The position numbers and the translations under genes were made by a program. The notes under the pieces are model-generated. The model saw only the letters and a program-made list of their open reading frames with translations, did not search any database and was not told where the DNA came from. From the NCBI GenBank assembly GCA_036785705.1, contig JAWUZG010000157.1, positions 744,001 through 808,000 of the forward strand: a stretch of DNA of 64,000 nucleotides, written 5' to 3'. This document shows, piece by piece, positions 32,730 through 47,199 of the stretch (the first letter of the stretch is position 1; each line of letters opens with the position of its first letter). The DNA comes from Acanthornis magna. Lineage: Eukaryota > Chordata > Aves > Passeriformes > Acanthizidae.

Positions 32730-35700
32730 CTGCAAAATATGAAACAGAGGCAGCACGTTAGCAGAATTTCAAACAATATCTGCTAGGGAGAAACATGAGA
32801 AGGAAGAAAGGGAAAATGCAAAGTATCATTTCATCAGAAGTCCTATTTTCAGGATTGTGATGCTTACTGAGAATAAGTCAATAAGATTGTTATTTGTGTA
32901 CCAACAGAATGTTATTTGATTTATGCTCCCTGAATCTCCTGATTTGATTCTATTCCATCAGATTTGTAGAGCTTCTCTAAGTTTTCCCTTGAGAAGCAGG
33001 GATTTGAGTAGTACTAGTAAGAGACTAATACCTAGTAATGATGATTTACAGCATAGAGCAAAGATGCCAAATCCAACTCTTACGTTTCTAAGAAAATAAA
33101 TATCACACACCCTGAGAAAAAGGCAAGCACACTGTTTTGCAGTATTTTATAATACCTTCAAAGAATGAATGTAAGACTCCTTGCTGATTTCATATGGCTT
33201 CTGTAATATGAAAGCCAAAGGGGGAAAAATGTCATAAGAGGTACAAAGCTCCTCAGATTTGGCCTTAACTCTAAGCACTTTCTAGAGATTCCTCATGAAT
33301 CTGTTCATTAAGTACTTGATGCTGCAGTTTCAAACTCTGGCAGACTGATGAAGTTAGCATAGCAATATGAATTCCAATAAGCAGTACGTATGTATGTAAA
33401 AAAATTGAATTAGATCAATGTTTATGCATTTAACATAGATATGCCTGAATTCTCTTTGCACAGTCATTGTCATTCCCCTCACTGGTGCCATGTCTAGAAG
33501 AAAGTCATGCTCTAGGATGCCTTTACACAGGGCACTGGTGAGAATGTGCAACAAAGAACTGGACTTCAAGGCTTAAAAAAAGCCATTCAAGAACTATCAG
33601 CAGATGGGGGCTCATGCCAACTCTGCTGTATGCCAGATACCTTCTCCCACAAATAATCCAAGCAGCTAAGAAGCATCCTAAATAAGCTACTCTATCCATC
33701 AAAAATACCCATTTTTCAACAATGCTCTTCTGGTAAAAATGTTATTTATAATCTCAACTTGCTGCAAGTTCTCTGGGCAGACTGTAAGATTTTCATTAGT
33801 TCCTTATTGGGTCCTAAAGGAAGGAATGCAAGCTTTTACTGCTGCTGTTATCTCATGGGATGCAGATGCTCTTTGAGAGTATGACCTCCTGTGACCCCAA
33901 ACCCAGACTTTTCAACAGGAGGAGAAATTCTTTTGACAGCAGTGATGGTAGTTTGTGGGGAGAACTGTAACTGATTATCAAATCCACTACAGCTTCTGAT
34001 TTGTTACTTGGGTTCTCCGATGACTGCAAACAAATACATAGTCAAGAAAGGTGGAACAGCTCCACTGAGATCTGAGAATGCAGTTTCATATGCTTTAATT
34101 AGATTACAAGTTCCTTGGGGCAGAGCTGTAACTCCTACCCTTCGGTACTTCATGTACCAAACAGAATAATAAGTGATCTCCAGGAAGCAGTATGAAAGCG
34201 AGAAAAGTAAACAGAACAGAACTTTTTATCCTTTCCCTTTTTATTATGTAAAATAAATCAAAATAGTTTAGAGACATGCTACAGAAAATCCTATCAAACA
34301 GAGAACAATGTACTTTTTAGAATTTATAAATATGTAACATGAGTGCTTTTCATATCCACCCAAAAGATAAAGGTGGAAAACACCAACAGGGAGAAATGAA
34401 AAAAACTTTTTTTTTTTTTTTTAAGAATCTAAGCATTTCATTGTGGAGGAATTCAAACTGGTAGGGTTAAATAACGATGTATTAAAACCAGAAGAGCTTC
34501 TCTGTTCATTTCAATTCTATGACCATATTTTTTTCCCCCACCCACATATGTACACAATTCTTTTACTGGTTAGTGGTCATACAGAAATATAAATCAAGTC
34601 TGTCAGTCTATTATGTCCACATCTAAGAGCATCCTTTTTTGTGGATTTAATAGATTGAGATATATCCAGGCTCTAATAGCTAAAAAGACAGCAAAGATGG
34701 CCATCCATGAGGTAACAGCAGTGCAGAACCTGTCTTGACATGGACTGCCACCTTGGTTTTCTTTTTGAAGGTAATTTGTGACACTGTCATTTAGCCTTCT
34801 ATCAGAGAAAATCGATCTTGCAGGTCTAATAGTGTCCAGAAGGGAAAAGATCCGTTGTACTTATTACCTCAGCCTCTCAAACCCATCATTAAAATCATTA
34901 AAATCAATCCTAACTGCACATCAGTGGGGTATGGCCAACTCATCCACCACCTCCCCAAGCCAGCTCAGTGCCAGGCAAACACAGCATCATGCAGTGACTC
35001 CAGCTGTTTCAACATTCTGCCTAAAGTCAACTTTACTCAATTATTACAAAGTAAAAGAAGGAAAAACGTTTTCAAGTGCCAGGTCATGAGCTGTTTAGAG
35101 CTGCTGAAGTCCTATCTCTTCACTCAGTGCTGCTTTCACAGAGAGGAAAGTGGGAAAGCTTTTCACTTATTACCTAAAGCTCCTGAACAGACTTAAAGGT
35201 TAGCCTCAAGCAGAGTTTGTTAAGATAGTTAACTGTAGGAGTGACAGCTAAATGGAAGACTGGCATATCAAAGATGCTGGGATATGCTGGGACAGCCAGC
35301 TGTGAGCAGTATTCTGGGTCATCATTTTCACTCTTAAATTCAGGACCGCAAGTCAACGGTGTTTTGGTTTTGCTCCAGTCTTTTCCCACAGAACCTGTTC
35401 ATAGTTAAAACCTGCTTAGGGACTGCTAGCAGCTCCCTGGGGAACAAGACTCGGCCCTCCACTGGAAAGGCACTTCAGTGAGAGCTGTGAGCATCTAATT
35501 CATACAGCTGCCAATTTTTGTCAGAGGTATTTCTTTGTACTGTTTAGCCCTAACTCCAGCAATTCTAGAAAAAATTGCCTTCCATCTGTTTGGACTTGAG
35601 CAAACCCAAACAGAAGATCAGTTCATGTTTTTCTCCTCAAACTTCTTGACAAACTTTGATTACTGACAGAAATGAGAACCTAATTAGTTTTTCTCCATTG

Positions 35701-36004
35701 GAAGATTGCGAAGACATATTAGTTTGCTCCCATTTTGCATCTAGAAGAACTCAGGCCTTTAGAAACCAGAAACTTGGACTAGTCTGATAGTCCAAGCCTA
35801 CAGTCAACAGGGAAACAGAAACCTCACATTCTATGACAGGGATCTAAGTGAAGCAAATGGAATGATTCTTTGACTTTCCACTTGTTTATGAAGGGATCTA
35901 TTATCACTGGAGCCAATAGAGCTACTTATTTGATAACTGGTGGTTAAAGAGAAGACAACCTTCATGTGCCAGAAGGGCATTTTATCAGAAGTTGCATCTT
36001 GTGA

Positions 36005-36040
<36 letters not shown>

Positions 36041-39000
36041 TCACTGCCCCCCAAACCCCACTAACCCCCTCTCCCCTCCAAGCTGATTACAATATTGACG
36101 TTATTAGCTATTCACTTAGTTCTAACAGCTTTAAGCAAAGACTGTCCTACGAATTAACCACCTTACCGTAAGTGTATGCAGAAGGTTCTAAAACCCCCAA
36201 AAGCACTTCTTTAAGAACATCTACGCAGTAGTTCAAAGCACAGTTCACATATCTCAGTACCTCAACTTGAACAGAAGAAACATCCAGAAGAGAAGGAAAG
36301 ACCATTTTATATTCCCCAGTAATCACCGAGAAACAAGATAAAGCAGCCTTCAAAAATCTCCTCCTCAAACAACTTCCTCTTGGACAAGGCAGATATTCAC
36401 TCACTGAACAGCACCCGAGTAATAATCCCTCACACAGCAGTCATCAGTTACAGAAGGAGAGATTTTTTTAAAAAGTACCTCACTTTCTGACTGACAGTTA
36501 CCAGATCCTACAAAGCCCTGAAAAATTAAAAAAATAAGAAAGAGGGAGTAGGCCAGGAATCAAGAGTTTCTCAGGAACTTCTAAACATCTTTTATTTCTT
36601 TCATCCTGATTAGGTGTTCTAAATTAGAAGATTTATTTAAGTTCTTGGAAAAAACCCTAACAAAGTAAAAATTTTCCAGCAATGGAATCTGCCTTATATG
36701 AATGTATACCAGGGCATTATGAAGCAGAACTGCAAACAAAAGAATGAAACCACAATATATTAAAACTATAAAATGCTATGCATAGACAGCAGTGACTTTT
36801 TTTTTTGGAGAAAGGAAAACTCTGAAAATATTGTAGTATATTACATGTAAATTGAGCTTTCCACTACCACAGCCTAGTGCCTGGAAATGTGAGTGACATT
36901 CACTGATGATTTATGCATCTGGCCTCTCTATTATCTCAGAGCTCTCAGTTTATTTCCTGGCTGTTCACGAGACTGTGTGAAACACTTCTAGGGATGACTT
37001 GCGTTTTTACCTTCTACAAAACTAAAGCTTTGGTTAGGCATGAACGTAGGTCTGGACATATGAATAATGTAACAAAACCACTATATCCGTTTCTCATTTT
37101 CAAGATATGCACCCATTGCAAAGAAATATGCAAGCTCAGCTCTATCCCCATACAAGAAATAATCAACTTCATTAATTGTCAGCAGATCACTTTGACTTAA
37201 TTGGATGGTGAGAACTGTGCCATTCACTGAACACAATCGGCTGCAGTGGTTTAGGCGCATATAAAGCAACAGTAGCAGAAATTTACATTTCACCAGCCCC
37301 TTTTAGAGGGTGGTGCCTCAGTATAAACTCAGGGTTTTTATTTTCTGAAGAGAACAGAACTAATTATGACTTGGAAGTACCTATGGATAAAACATGTGTT
37401 CTGCTTTGCCTTTGTGTTCCAAAGGCAATTACTGTCTACTCCAATAGAGAAATGGGATGGGGAAGTAAGGAAAGAAGTATTTTATTGCTGTGTGTTCCCA
37501 CTGAGATCTTTTAAAAAGAAAAAAAAAAAAAAAGTGAAAACCAATCCTGCTATATATTTTACCCCCAAACCCACCAAATATCACCTAAAAAGCTATTAGA
37601 AATTTGCACTTAAAATATTGCCTGAGCTCTGCAAAAATGTTCCAACCCACCCTAAATCTTACATTTGCTGAAATAATGGGACTTCAAAAAAAGCAAAGAC
37701 AGAGGACTGACTAGATAGAGGCTGCAGGTGGGAGGATAGTTCAACTGCCTACACCAACAGTTGATCTTTGTCACTTGCTTTTAGATTACTTTCTGCCACA
37801 TTGCTTTTCCCATTTGTTTTTATTATAGATGCATCTGGAGTGCTACAAGTTAATGATTTTAAATATAAAGAAAAAGCTAGCTTATCTTTTTTAATAATAA
37901 AAAGGGTGAAAGCTAAACTTGAGCTGCAGATAAAACACGCTAACAGGCAGAGGTTCTAGACTCGATAAAATAAAACAAAACAATTTTGTAATGGAATTAT
38001 GAAAACATTACTTTTCCTATCATGAGATAAAGATTCACCAAGGAATAACAGTAATTCCTCCACAGGAGCACTGTATGAGTCGCTTATTCAAAAAGTGAAG
38101 CTAATGTCTTAGTAAGCAAACACAATCCCTGCAAAAACTACCTTTTAATTATAGTATTGTATATTCATGGGGAATATCTTAGCAACCTTTATTTCATTCA
38201 TTATGTTCGAAATTTCAGAACATAAAACATGTTCTGTTCTTAATGCAATGCAAAATGAAGGTTAAAAAGTGAGAGTAAATGATCTGAATAACACTCAGGG
38301 TGATGAAAAAGAAAATCTAATCACATGGATGTATAAAGTTCCTGGAGTAGGTAAGGACCATTATCATGTTTACAACAGAGGTTATTAACAAGACCCAACA
38401 CAGAAGACTAATGTTATCTCAAAACGTGGGCATACGAAGAGTTATGACAATAAGAAAAAAAACCCCAAAACCCCCCCACAAAAATTCAGAAGCATTGCCT
38501 AATTTGCTTTTATCTATGACACATAAATGCTGGAACACAGCTACCCCTTCTATCAAGGAGCAATTTCTGTTCAGAATTTAGATCCTGCATACATAACAAT
38601 AAACCATTCATCTTTTCTTTTTAGTGCAATTAACACCATTAAAATAAATGCTACCATTTTCTTTCTTTACATAAGTATGTAAAGAAAGAATATGACAAAA
38701 AGCAAGCTATTGACTACTGTGAAAAAAAAAAAGTGATGTAGGAAGGACCATGAAGAATCCTCAGAAAGAAAACTACTTTGAATAACAGTAAAATCATTGC
38801 ATTGGAAATTCCTGTGCTGAAAAGATTTGAGGGCTAGATTATCCCACATGTTCAAAACAGCTCATCTGCAATACTTTAAAAGCATACCACCCACTGGGCT
38901 CAGGCAACTTGCTTCAACAGGACCACCTGCATGAGCAAGTACTACTAAAATTCAAAAAACATTACAGAAATGAACTCAAAGGAGAGAAGAGAATCATCCT

Positions 39001-42000
39001 GTGCAATGAGATGTCTACAAAAGCAATTAGATAAAAAAAAAAAAGCATCACAGTTATCAGGCTGACATATGCTGCACATATCCCAGTCAAGCACCCACTG
39101 CCTCGTCGTAAGTCACACAAATGGCCTGAGATATGTGACAAAAATGAGTTTGCGATGGTTGTGGGCTGTGATGTGCTGTGCGTGTGAACTACGCTGCAGA
39201 CACATGCGGAGTGCTTCAACACGCAGTCAGCAGCAGGTTTTGGTAACTGGAACTGAGAGTGGTGCTACAAGTTCAGAGCACACTGTATCAGCAGAGAATA
39301 ATCATCATTTGCACCTCACACCTCCCCATTTGCTAAACCACTACAAGCTACCGATCACGTGGTCCATTAATAATCAAGAGAGGCACTCACTACCAGTTTC
39401 GTAATCTGAACATTCTGTTTCAGAATATAATGAGCTATACTGTCTCCCACGCCCATGGGTTTAAGATTCAGATGTAATTTTAGGAAAAACAAAACCAAAT
39501 ACCAAGGTTTAACAAAAAAACCCACCAAAAGACAGACAAAAAAAACTAAGCACAAAACAAACAACACTTGTCCCCTCCCAAACCAGTCCCACTGACTGCT
39601 GTGGAATGATGCTGACTCAAACCCTCTCATGGCCCATCACCTCTAAGTCAAGTAGCTAAATTGCTAGAAGTAGAAAATAGTAAATATAATCCTAAAAGAA
39701 TCCAAAGCTTTCAACCTGGAATATCTCTGCTGCCTGTCATTCCTCCCTTATTCCCAGCTTCTGCTAGCACAGTCATCCTTCACAAAACCCAGACAGTTTC
39801 TGCCTAGAATGACAGGAATGCTGTACACCTTCTGGAGCCTGTTTTTCAGGCCACTTTTTCTAGGTGAAAAAAGTCCAGAGTATTTCCAGTGTTGACAATG
39901 CTTTTCAGTGGCAAACAGGCTGACTTCAGCTATGACCCACAGATCAAAAGTTTTTCTGGCTTAGAGAATGAATAGCATTTTTCTCAGCTGCTGTGGAGAT
40001 CACATGACCCTGGGTACATCATGCCAGGCTAGAAGACGACTATGAATCATTCAAGATCCTTAATTTTCTTGACAAGCATTCAGTCTGTCAGAGTGAACAA
40101 AGCAGGCCAAGATGGCCTCAGATGGGATTAAGAGAAGATCTTCACAATGGACTGAACTTGGACTTTTATTACATATTTCACATGATAATTCCTTGGAATT
40201 GCTGACACAGGAGAAAAAAACAAACACACCAACAAAACCAAACAGAAATTCCAACTTCTTGTTGGCAGTTGCTGTGACTCAGAGGAACTAGATGGAATTT
40301 GAACTCATCTAATTTCTTATGGGAGACATCACTCTGATAGAATGTACAGAGAGTCTGAAAGGAACACGCTGAACATGCTTTAAGAGTTTCTGAGTCTGCT
40401 GTGAGAGCTAAGAAACCCAACTGCATAGCTTCAAAATTAATAAATTAAACCTCTCAAATAAATAAAATTATTTTAAGATAAAAACCTCCAGTTTAGAAGT
40501 AATTTGGTTCAGCATACAGAGAGATCTAAGTTCTATCATGTACCTTCAAGCCCTAACAGTTGTATCTTCAAATAACCTAAACATCTGGGAAATATGAGGT
40601 CACACAGGGTAAATCTTCAAGTTTCCCTTCTAGAGAAGAAAAAAGTAATTTGCTGGCTATAAATAGAAGCAATTTTAAATGGTACTGATGATGAAAATGT
40701 CTGAAGCTTTTAAAATATTGTTTTCCATGAGATGCACATGAGGCTTTAAAATTCCCTTCTATTTCACTGCATGAGATGCACCCTGGGCTGGATGGCTCTG
40801 TGTTTGAGTCACCTGGGCATTGCCTTCCACTGAAGCTGCTTGTTCAATCAATCCTCAGGATTTTAGGGCTGGTGCACCATAAAAAAGTTAATATTGATGC
40901 AGAGCATTGTCCTGTCATTTACTGATGACTTATGGATCCAAGATTGACATGAAACAATTTTTCTTGATTTTAATAGAACAGTGCCAGTTTTACCCTATGA
41001 GGCCTCATTCTGAAAATACAGTTTTGATGTTAGTAGTCCCGTACCTTTTTAGAACACTCACTTTGACTCTTGAATGTTTTCATTAACACTGACAAAAATG
41101 CAAAGATCTTTACAGCCAATACCTTTTGCCTGCAATGCTCTGTACACAGCTTTGTTCAGGCAGTATTTTGCTAAGCCGTGACTTGCAAAAATGAGTTACT
41201 GCTTGCAAAGAACTTGTTGGGACATTCAAAAAGCTTTGCATTCTAAGTTCTTAAATCTCACATAAAATGTGCACAAACCCAAATAAACCCCAATGAAATA
41301 TAATTCTCCTTCTTTCCCCTGGCCACAGGAGGTGAGGGGGACCAGGAGGGAAACAAGAAGAAACAAACCTAGGGACTATTATTATCTAGTTAAGCACAGG
41401 CAGAATTTAGATTTTACAAAATATCAAACCAAAATAAAGTAAAATAATCTCCCTGAGAAGCAAGACAAAACTGACTTACATTATCCATTGCAGACAGAAA
41501 AGTAAGTTAAAAAGTGCGTGCTCTCTCTTCATCCATTCTGAATAGGAACAAATTCCTACTTCTGAAGTTACCAGAGAGCCTACACCCACTGTGCCTACTA
41601 GTTGTATAAAAATGGCTACAGTAGAAGTGGTCATAAAAGCTTGTTATACTTTGTATGAGCTCTTCTTTTCCTGGCATGTTTTCTACATTTGGAGTGTTTA
41701 AGGTATTTTAGACCCCCGGAGACTGGCCTACTGTCAATGGATCAAAAAAGGGACTAGTGTACCTGAACAAAGTGGCTGGCAGTGAAGGTAACTAAATCGC
41801 AATCGTGGCTATAAAATTCATCTTAAGAAAGTAAGAAAACATTCAGTGACTAAAAAGTATTCAGTCTTTTGTAAAGCCCTGAAAATTCTCTGTGTCTAGA
41901 TGCTTTCTATGCCCACTGTGAGAAGAAATGGTCCTAATTTCACATTTCTTACTCTTTTACTGCTAGTCCACCCATTGGCAGTTTTCCTCTCACTGCACGC

Positions 42001-43688
42001 AGCACATTCATTCAGTGCTGGTGAAAGGCTGCGATTATGGATGGTTTACATCGCGCTCATCTCTGCGGCATTCACAGGATGTCACCTCCTGCCACACTGC
42101 CCTCACTGAACCTCTCACAAAGACAGCACTGCCACTGGAGAGGAGCACAGCACAGGATGGACAGAGGAGAGACCTCCGAACCATTCCTGTTTCGCTCTCA
42201 TTGTACACTGTTACAATGCTTGACATTTCTGACCTGCAGCACAATCTCTCCTAACACTACCCGAGCATCACCTACGACTTCCCAATGGACTATACTCAGA
42301 GAACCTAACTCACTCTGTCCTGAGGGTAATTAAAAATTACCCTTAAATTAAAAAGCAAGCTCCATGACAACTGCTGAACAGAGAGAACTCCAGATTAACA
42401 AGAGCTGGGAATATGTGAACTGAAAAATTAGTTTTCATAAGACTGAGTTTTCCTAATTTTCTTTTAAGCTTGTAGCTTTTCTGTACAATAACAGACGTGC
42501 AAACAGGATGCAGTTCTTGTACTCAAACTACGTACAAACAACTGGAATACATGCATAGACTCAAAGGGTTGTTTTTACTTTATTTAACAACACAAGTCAT
42601 TTTCCAAAACTGCATAAACTGGAGTTTCCTTTGAAAATTGCCTAAGAAGAGCACTATGCAGAAAAGCCAGGAAGTAGGAACAGTACTTGGGGAAATGCAG
42701 GAAGCATGGAAATTACTAAGGGGAACACAAATTTTAGACAAACAAACAAATGAGCAGAAAGAAACTATGAAAGTGTGTAGTCTCAGTGAAGGGAGACACT
42801 TTTCAGATAACTCAAGTGCCAGATGACTGAGACTGGGGATGTGTGGAAGAGTTGCACTTAATTTTTCAAGGCTTTTAACTGGAAAATTTCTTAGACTCTA
42901 TTATATGCACTGTTCTCTTTGTAATTACTACACTTACTTCTACTATTAATAATGTGCATAAATCTGCTGTTTGTCATGTTCATAAAGCACTTAATAAACG
43001 TCCTCTGAAGGAAGGAAATCACACTGCGTGAAAATCCACTAACTTGGAGGGAGAGGGGGGAAAAAGAAGCTATTCTTAGCATATACACATCACTCCTACT
43101 CCTCTGATATATCAGCAGTGGCTCAACCAGAGGTGACATTAGAGTAAATGCATATGGCACCTGCCTGGAAAGGTATTTGAATAAACACAGATGTGCCCTG
43201 ACAGCTACTTGAAACCTAAATACTTTCCAAGCTTGAAATCTCAGTGATGACAAATCTGCCAATAGCCAACATCACTATGTACCTAGAAAGGCATTCACCC
43301 ACCACCAAGAAAGGGTCAGATTTGGTTTAGATGACATTAGGCACCCTGCACTGGTGTTTCTGTACAGCAAGTTCCCAGATAAGGGATGAAGAAAGTTTAA
43401 AGACAGCAACGAGAGTGGATGTTAACTTTCATTTAACAGCCTTAGCTGGTCTGGTCAGAATGCTTTTACTGCAAGGTACTGTTTTTACATTGCAAGCAAC
43501 TGGTATATCTGGAACTGCAAAAAACCAAAATGAGAAAGCTATATTTTATTTAAAGTTTTGAAAACATCACTTATTGCCTTCAGTATTTAATTGTAAAATT
43601 ACCAGTACAGTGTTTTAATGCACAGAAAATGGATAAAATGCAGAGAGAAGTGAAAATCTATATATAAAACCCATAAAACTTTCCTCAC
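32730..43688 (-). other. CDH2-like intron 14
   Basis: About 11 kb with no gene. It contains an (AATC)n microsatellite (36005-36040), short A/T tracts, and a 42000-42300 stretch open in several frames but without a domain. No clear transposon was recognised. Confidence 0.6.
36005..36040. repeat. (AATC)n microsatellite
   Basis: Nine perfect AATC units, intronic. Confidence 0.95.
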
Positions 43689-43828
43689 CTGATCTTCTTC
43701 GCCGCTCCCTTCTTCATCGTATTTCAGAATGCTGTCCCTCACATCATCTTCAGGATCAATCGAGAGCTGCATTGCCCGACGCTCTTTATCATGGCGTTTC
43801 ATCCATACCACGAACATTAAAACTAAAA
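43689..43828 (-). pseudogene. CDH2-like exon 14 (transmembrane/juxtamembrane), acceptor lost
   Basis: The 140-base exon gives [11 protein letters not shown]…[23 protein letters not shown] and ends at a good GTGAGG donor. At the position that keeps the family length, the two bases before the exon read GG (43829-43830) instead of AG. The nearest AG (43823-43824) lies 6 bases into the exon and would remove two residues (LV) from the membrane segment while keeping frame. The GGGEED p120-binding core reads GSGEED. Confidence 0.88.
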
Positions 43829-43916
43829 CCATAATGCAAAAATGGAAGAGACAAAACCACATCTTGATTCTGAAATACAGCCATGGAAAACAATAGAAAT
43901 TTAACACTAAGATTTA

Positions 43917-43939
43917 AAAAAAAAAAAAAAAAAAAAAAA
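43917..43939. repeat. A-run
   Basis: 23-base homopolymer of A just upstream of exon 14 in gene orientation (T-run on the minus strand). Confidence 0.95.
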
Positions 43940-45105
43940 GAGGCCAATAAAGTTGGATTTGACCATTCTGGATAAGACACAGGCTTTTTTAAATGAAAAA
44001 ATAGACAGAGGCAGCTTAAGCCTGAGATGTTTAAACTCAGACCATGACAGGCAACTTAGCTTGGAAATCAATCACATATTCAAGGTTGTAAGTAACAAAT
44101 CCATTCCACATCTGCAAAATAAACTTGTCATGAAAAGAACTGAGAAAGACCATGCTTCATAAACCACTAGAATCAGAAAGAAATCTCTCCTTCAGTAAGG
44201 CTCTGTTAGTTTCATACCTAGCATTAAAAAAGTATCTTGTACCAAGAAAGCAATTGTACTGTGTGCTCATATAGAATCATGTGCTTAGCCAGGCTCAAAT
44301 TTTTTTTTTATTCCTTTCCATAATTTTCTGTGTTCTAGACTGGTGCATAGTGTACTATGAACAGGCTAATCTCTTCCTTGTGTTCCACCACAATAGGCAA
44401 TCAGTTAACTGTAGTGTGTAGGAGAGCTAGCATCTAATTTACTACACTGGACAGACACTTACTCATGATTTTTAGTCATTTCCCTTACTGAATGCACTTC
44501 ACACAAAATAAAATACTAGTACAGCTTTATGCAGTACTTAAACATACACACCATTGTTCCTGCATATCTGCCTTTCTTGTCAGGCCTTACGTGAAGGGCT
44601 GTGATGTATTACTTCCCAGAAACCTATTTTCATTAATCTGAATTAATGAAAACCTATTTTCATTAATCTGAAGCACAATAGCAGTAGCATCAGGTAACAC
44701 ACTGTTACCTGCTAGGGGTGGAACCAAATCACACAATACTGGCAGCCCAAGAGAGATGAGACATCTGGGGACCAATCACATCTTCAACCTGGTTACTCAC
44801 TGAGGTAACATCACAAGTGTCCATGGGTAGAAACAGAAAATCTCTTTCACAAACCCACTGCAGGGCTTGACTGCCAAACAGGTACCAGCTGTACTTTCTC
44901 AGACTCCAAATCCTGTACTGTCAGAAAGTTTTCATACTTGTCCAAAACACAGAACTATGCAGCAACAATTCCTGCACTTGAGCCTTTAAAAATTCCCCGT
45001 CTTTGTTAAGGTACCTGATACTAAAACATAACATTGTACTTGCAAAACAAGAGTGAAGGAGTTAGAATTAAGAAGGAGTTAGAATTAACAGAGCTATCTA
45101 CTCAC

Positions 45106-45339
45106 TGAAGAAGATGATGATACAAAGCAGAATTGCAGTGATGCCACCAGCGCCCAGCCCTGCACCAACAATCCAGCCAGCAGCAGTGCAGTCTCCGTAC
45201 AAGTCACACTTGCAAACTTTCACTTCCAGCAAGGAAGTGCTGGATGCATGTGGATTTCCAGAATCTGTAATTACTATGGGCACACCGTAGATACCAGCCT
45301 CCAGGAACCGGATTCTTAAGGAGAGCTGGGCGTGATCGC
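45106..45339 (-). pseudogene. CDH2-like exon 13 (EC5 end and transmembrane start)
   Basis: 234 bases, the expected size if the GACACAG acceptor is used (an alternative CAG lies 7 bases upstream). It encodes [18 protein letters not shown]… and the four-Cys membrane-proximal block ([12 protein letters not shown]), then the membrane start [10 protein letters not shown]. Donor A/GTGAGT is good. The DVDRIVGAG sequence of CDH2 reads [10 protein letters not shown] 28-bp direct repeat lies nearby in intron 13 (about 44625-44672). Confidence 0.92.
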
Positions 45340-45658
45340 CTGTGTCTGAAAATAAGGCACTGGTTAAAAAGGAAGGTATTGCTTGTGTGGGTTTCAATTA
45401 GTATTGGCAGAAATGGCTCATGTTTGAGCTCAGGGTTAAATTCTTGCTCAAACCACTATGTGACACTCAGGGGAATGGACTTCTTGACTGCTGTGAACAT
45501 CTTTTCTCTCTCAAAATTTCTTGTTCTTTGGGGAACTTACACTAAGGTGATTTCTTGTTCATATTAACCAAATCCATGGATGTTGTGAAATAATACCAAA
45601 GAAAAAACATTTGCGGGAGTTTCTTTAAAACTACTAAGATTTCCATAATGTTGATTAC

Positions 45659-45892
45659 CAGTAATTCCAACAATGGTCCAATTCCTCTTAATACCAGCAG
45701 GTGTGTCAGGCAGCTCAAAGGCAAACAGGCCTGCATTTGGATCTATGTCAGGGTCTACAGCAGTGATGTTAATAGCATTAGGCTGCACTGTTTCACAAAT
45801 TGTGGCTTCTTTTGGATGCACTTGGGGGGCATTATCATTGATGTCCAGCAGGTAGATCTGAAGCGTGCCAGTTCCACTCATCCAGGGTATTC
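45659..45892 (-). pseudogene. CDH2-like exon 12 (EC4/EC5)
   Basis: 234 bases with a TTTAAG acceptor and a GTAATC donor. It encodes [20 protein letters not shown], keeping the calcium-binding DINDNAP, and the bird-type [22 protein letters not shown] reads GIPWM. Confidence 0.94.
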
Positions 45893-47056
45893 CTTAAAGG
45901 AAAGGAAATAACATTAAGCCTGCTTCCAATTGCAAAGTTATTTAAATGAAGCTGCACCAACACTTTTATATGTTTACCTCAATTTTGGGATTCTGTCTTT
46001 ACAGAACCAATCTAACACTGTCACTGCTCCTGCTAACACACTAATTCTTATGCAGTCTGTTCTCAGAAAAATGGCCCTACTCAGCAAAATTCAGCAAATA
46101 ACTGCAGATCGACAAATCAGGGACTCATCCACTTCACTGACCAGACCAACAGTTCATCTCCAGAGACGGTCCACATCAAAGGCTTCAAAGAAGAAGGTGC
46201 AAAATTGGGATAGTTTGTCCTCTGGACAAATTATTTCCTAACTTTGAAGGCTTAAGATCACCATTTACCATAAATGTGCTATTTAAAGTCTTTCTAATAC
46301 TGACTTTCAGCTCACTATTTCCAGACACTTCTGTTATCCACATTGAATGTGTGATGCTTCCATAAACCGGGGTGGAATCACACATTTATATGAACATTTG
46401 GCACTGAATTTTTCGGCATAACTAGCAATGGTTCTCATTCCACCTCCCATAATCTTCCAGTTCCATTTATGTTTTTTCTCCAGAACAGAGCCAAGGTACA
46501 GAAACAGCTGATCTAGCTTCCAGTTCACAAAATTTTACCACGTCTTCTTTCCTAGGCAAATAGTCCCAGTGTTTCAGTTTTCCCTTCTAATGCAAGAATG
46601 TTCCTAACTGTGCCTGTCCACCTTACTGCTATCAGCTGTGAACAGTACAGCACTCCAGCCAAAATCAAAGGACTCATTTCTGAGCAGTGTTAATTGTCAT
46701 TAACAAACTGACAACAAGAAGATACTTTTCCCTCAATGTAGGAAAATACAAAGCCCCTCCACCAACACGTCACTCCCCATAAAGCTCACTCAACCTACCA
46801 CACTTCCCAGGCAGGGCTTTTTCAATTTTCTGTCAACTCAACTCATGGAACTAAGCCAATGTTTTTCTACAAACTCAGAGAATTATTTTTTTCCCCCCAT
46901 TTTCCAAGTAGCTGGGAAATACACACAGTCTGATAATAATACATCCAATAGGATGTATTCTAAGCATATCCTGTTTTCTGCCCCAATAAAACTAAATGCC
47001 ATTCAACCACAGAGAAGAAAGCCTTTGGAAAAAAAATACAAAATACTGATACATAC

Positions 47057-47199
47057 CATTATCAGAAGCAAGAAACGTTGCATTGTACATACTGTTTTCC
47101 ACATATATTGATTCTCTGTCCAAAACAGCTGTAGTAGTGATTTGTCCATTAACAGGGTCAATTTTCAGCCAGTTTGCAGGATCTGAAAGTTTTGAGTAC
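47057..47199 (-). pseudogene. CDH2-like exon 11 (EC4)
   Basis: 143 bases. Acceptor ACGCAG, then the open frame [20 protein letters not shown], calcium-binding LDRE, and NATFLASDN; donor GTATGT. This is one of the best-preserved exons, with only two or three residues changed relative to bird CDH2. Confidence 0.94.

Noticed and set aside
41900..42333. Possible gene in intron 14 (several overlapping 70-98 codon frames)
   Set aside because: All frames overlap on both strands with no family resemblance.
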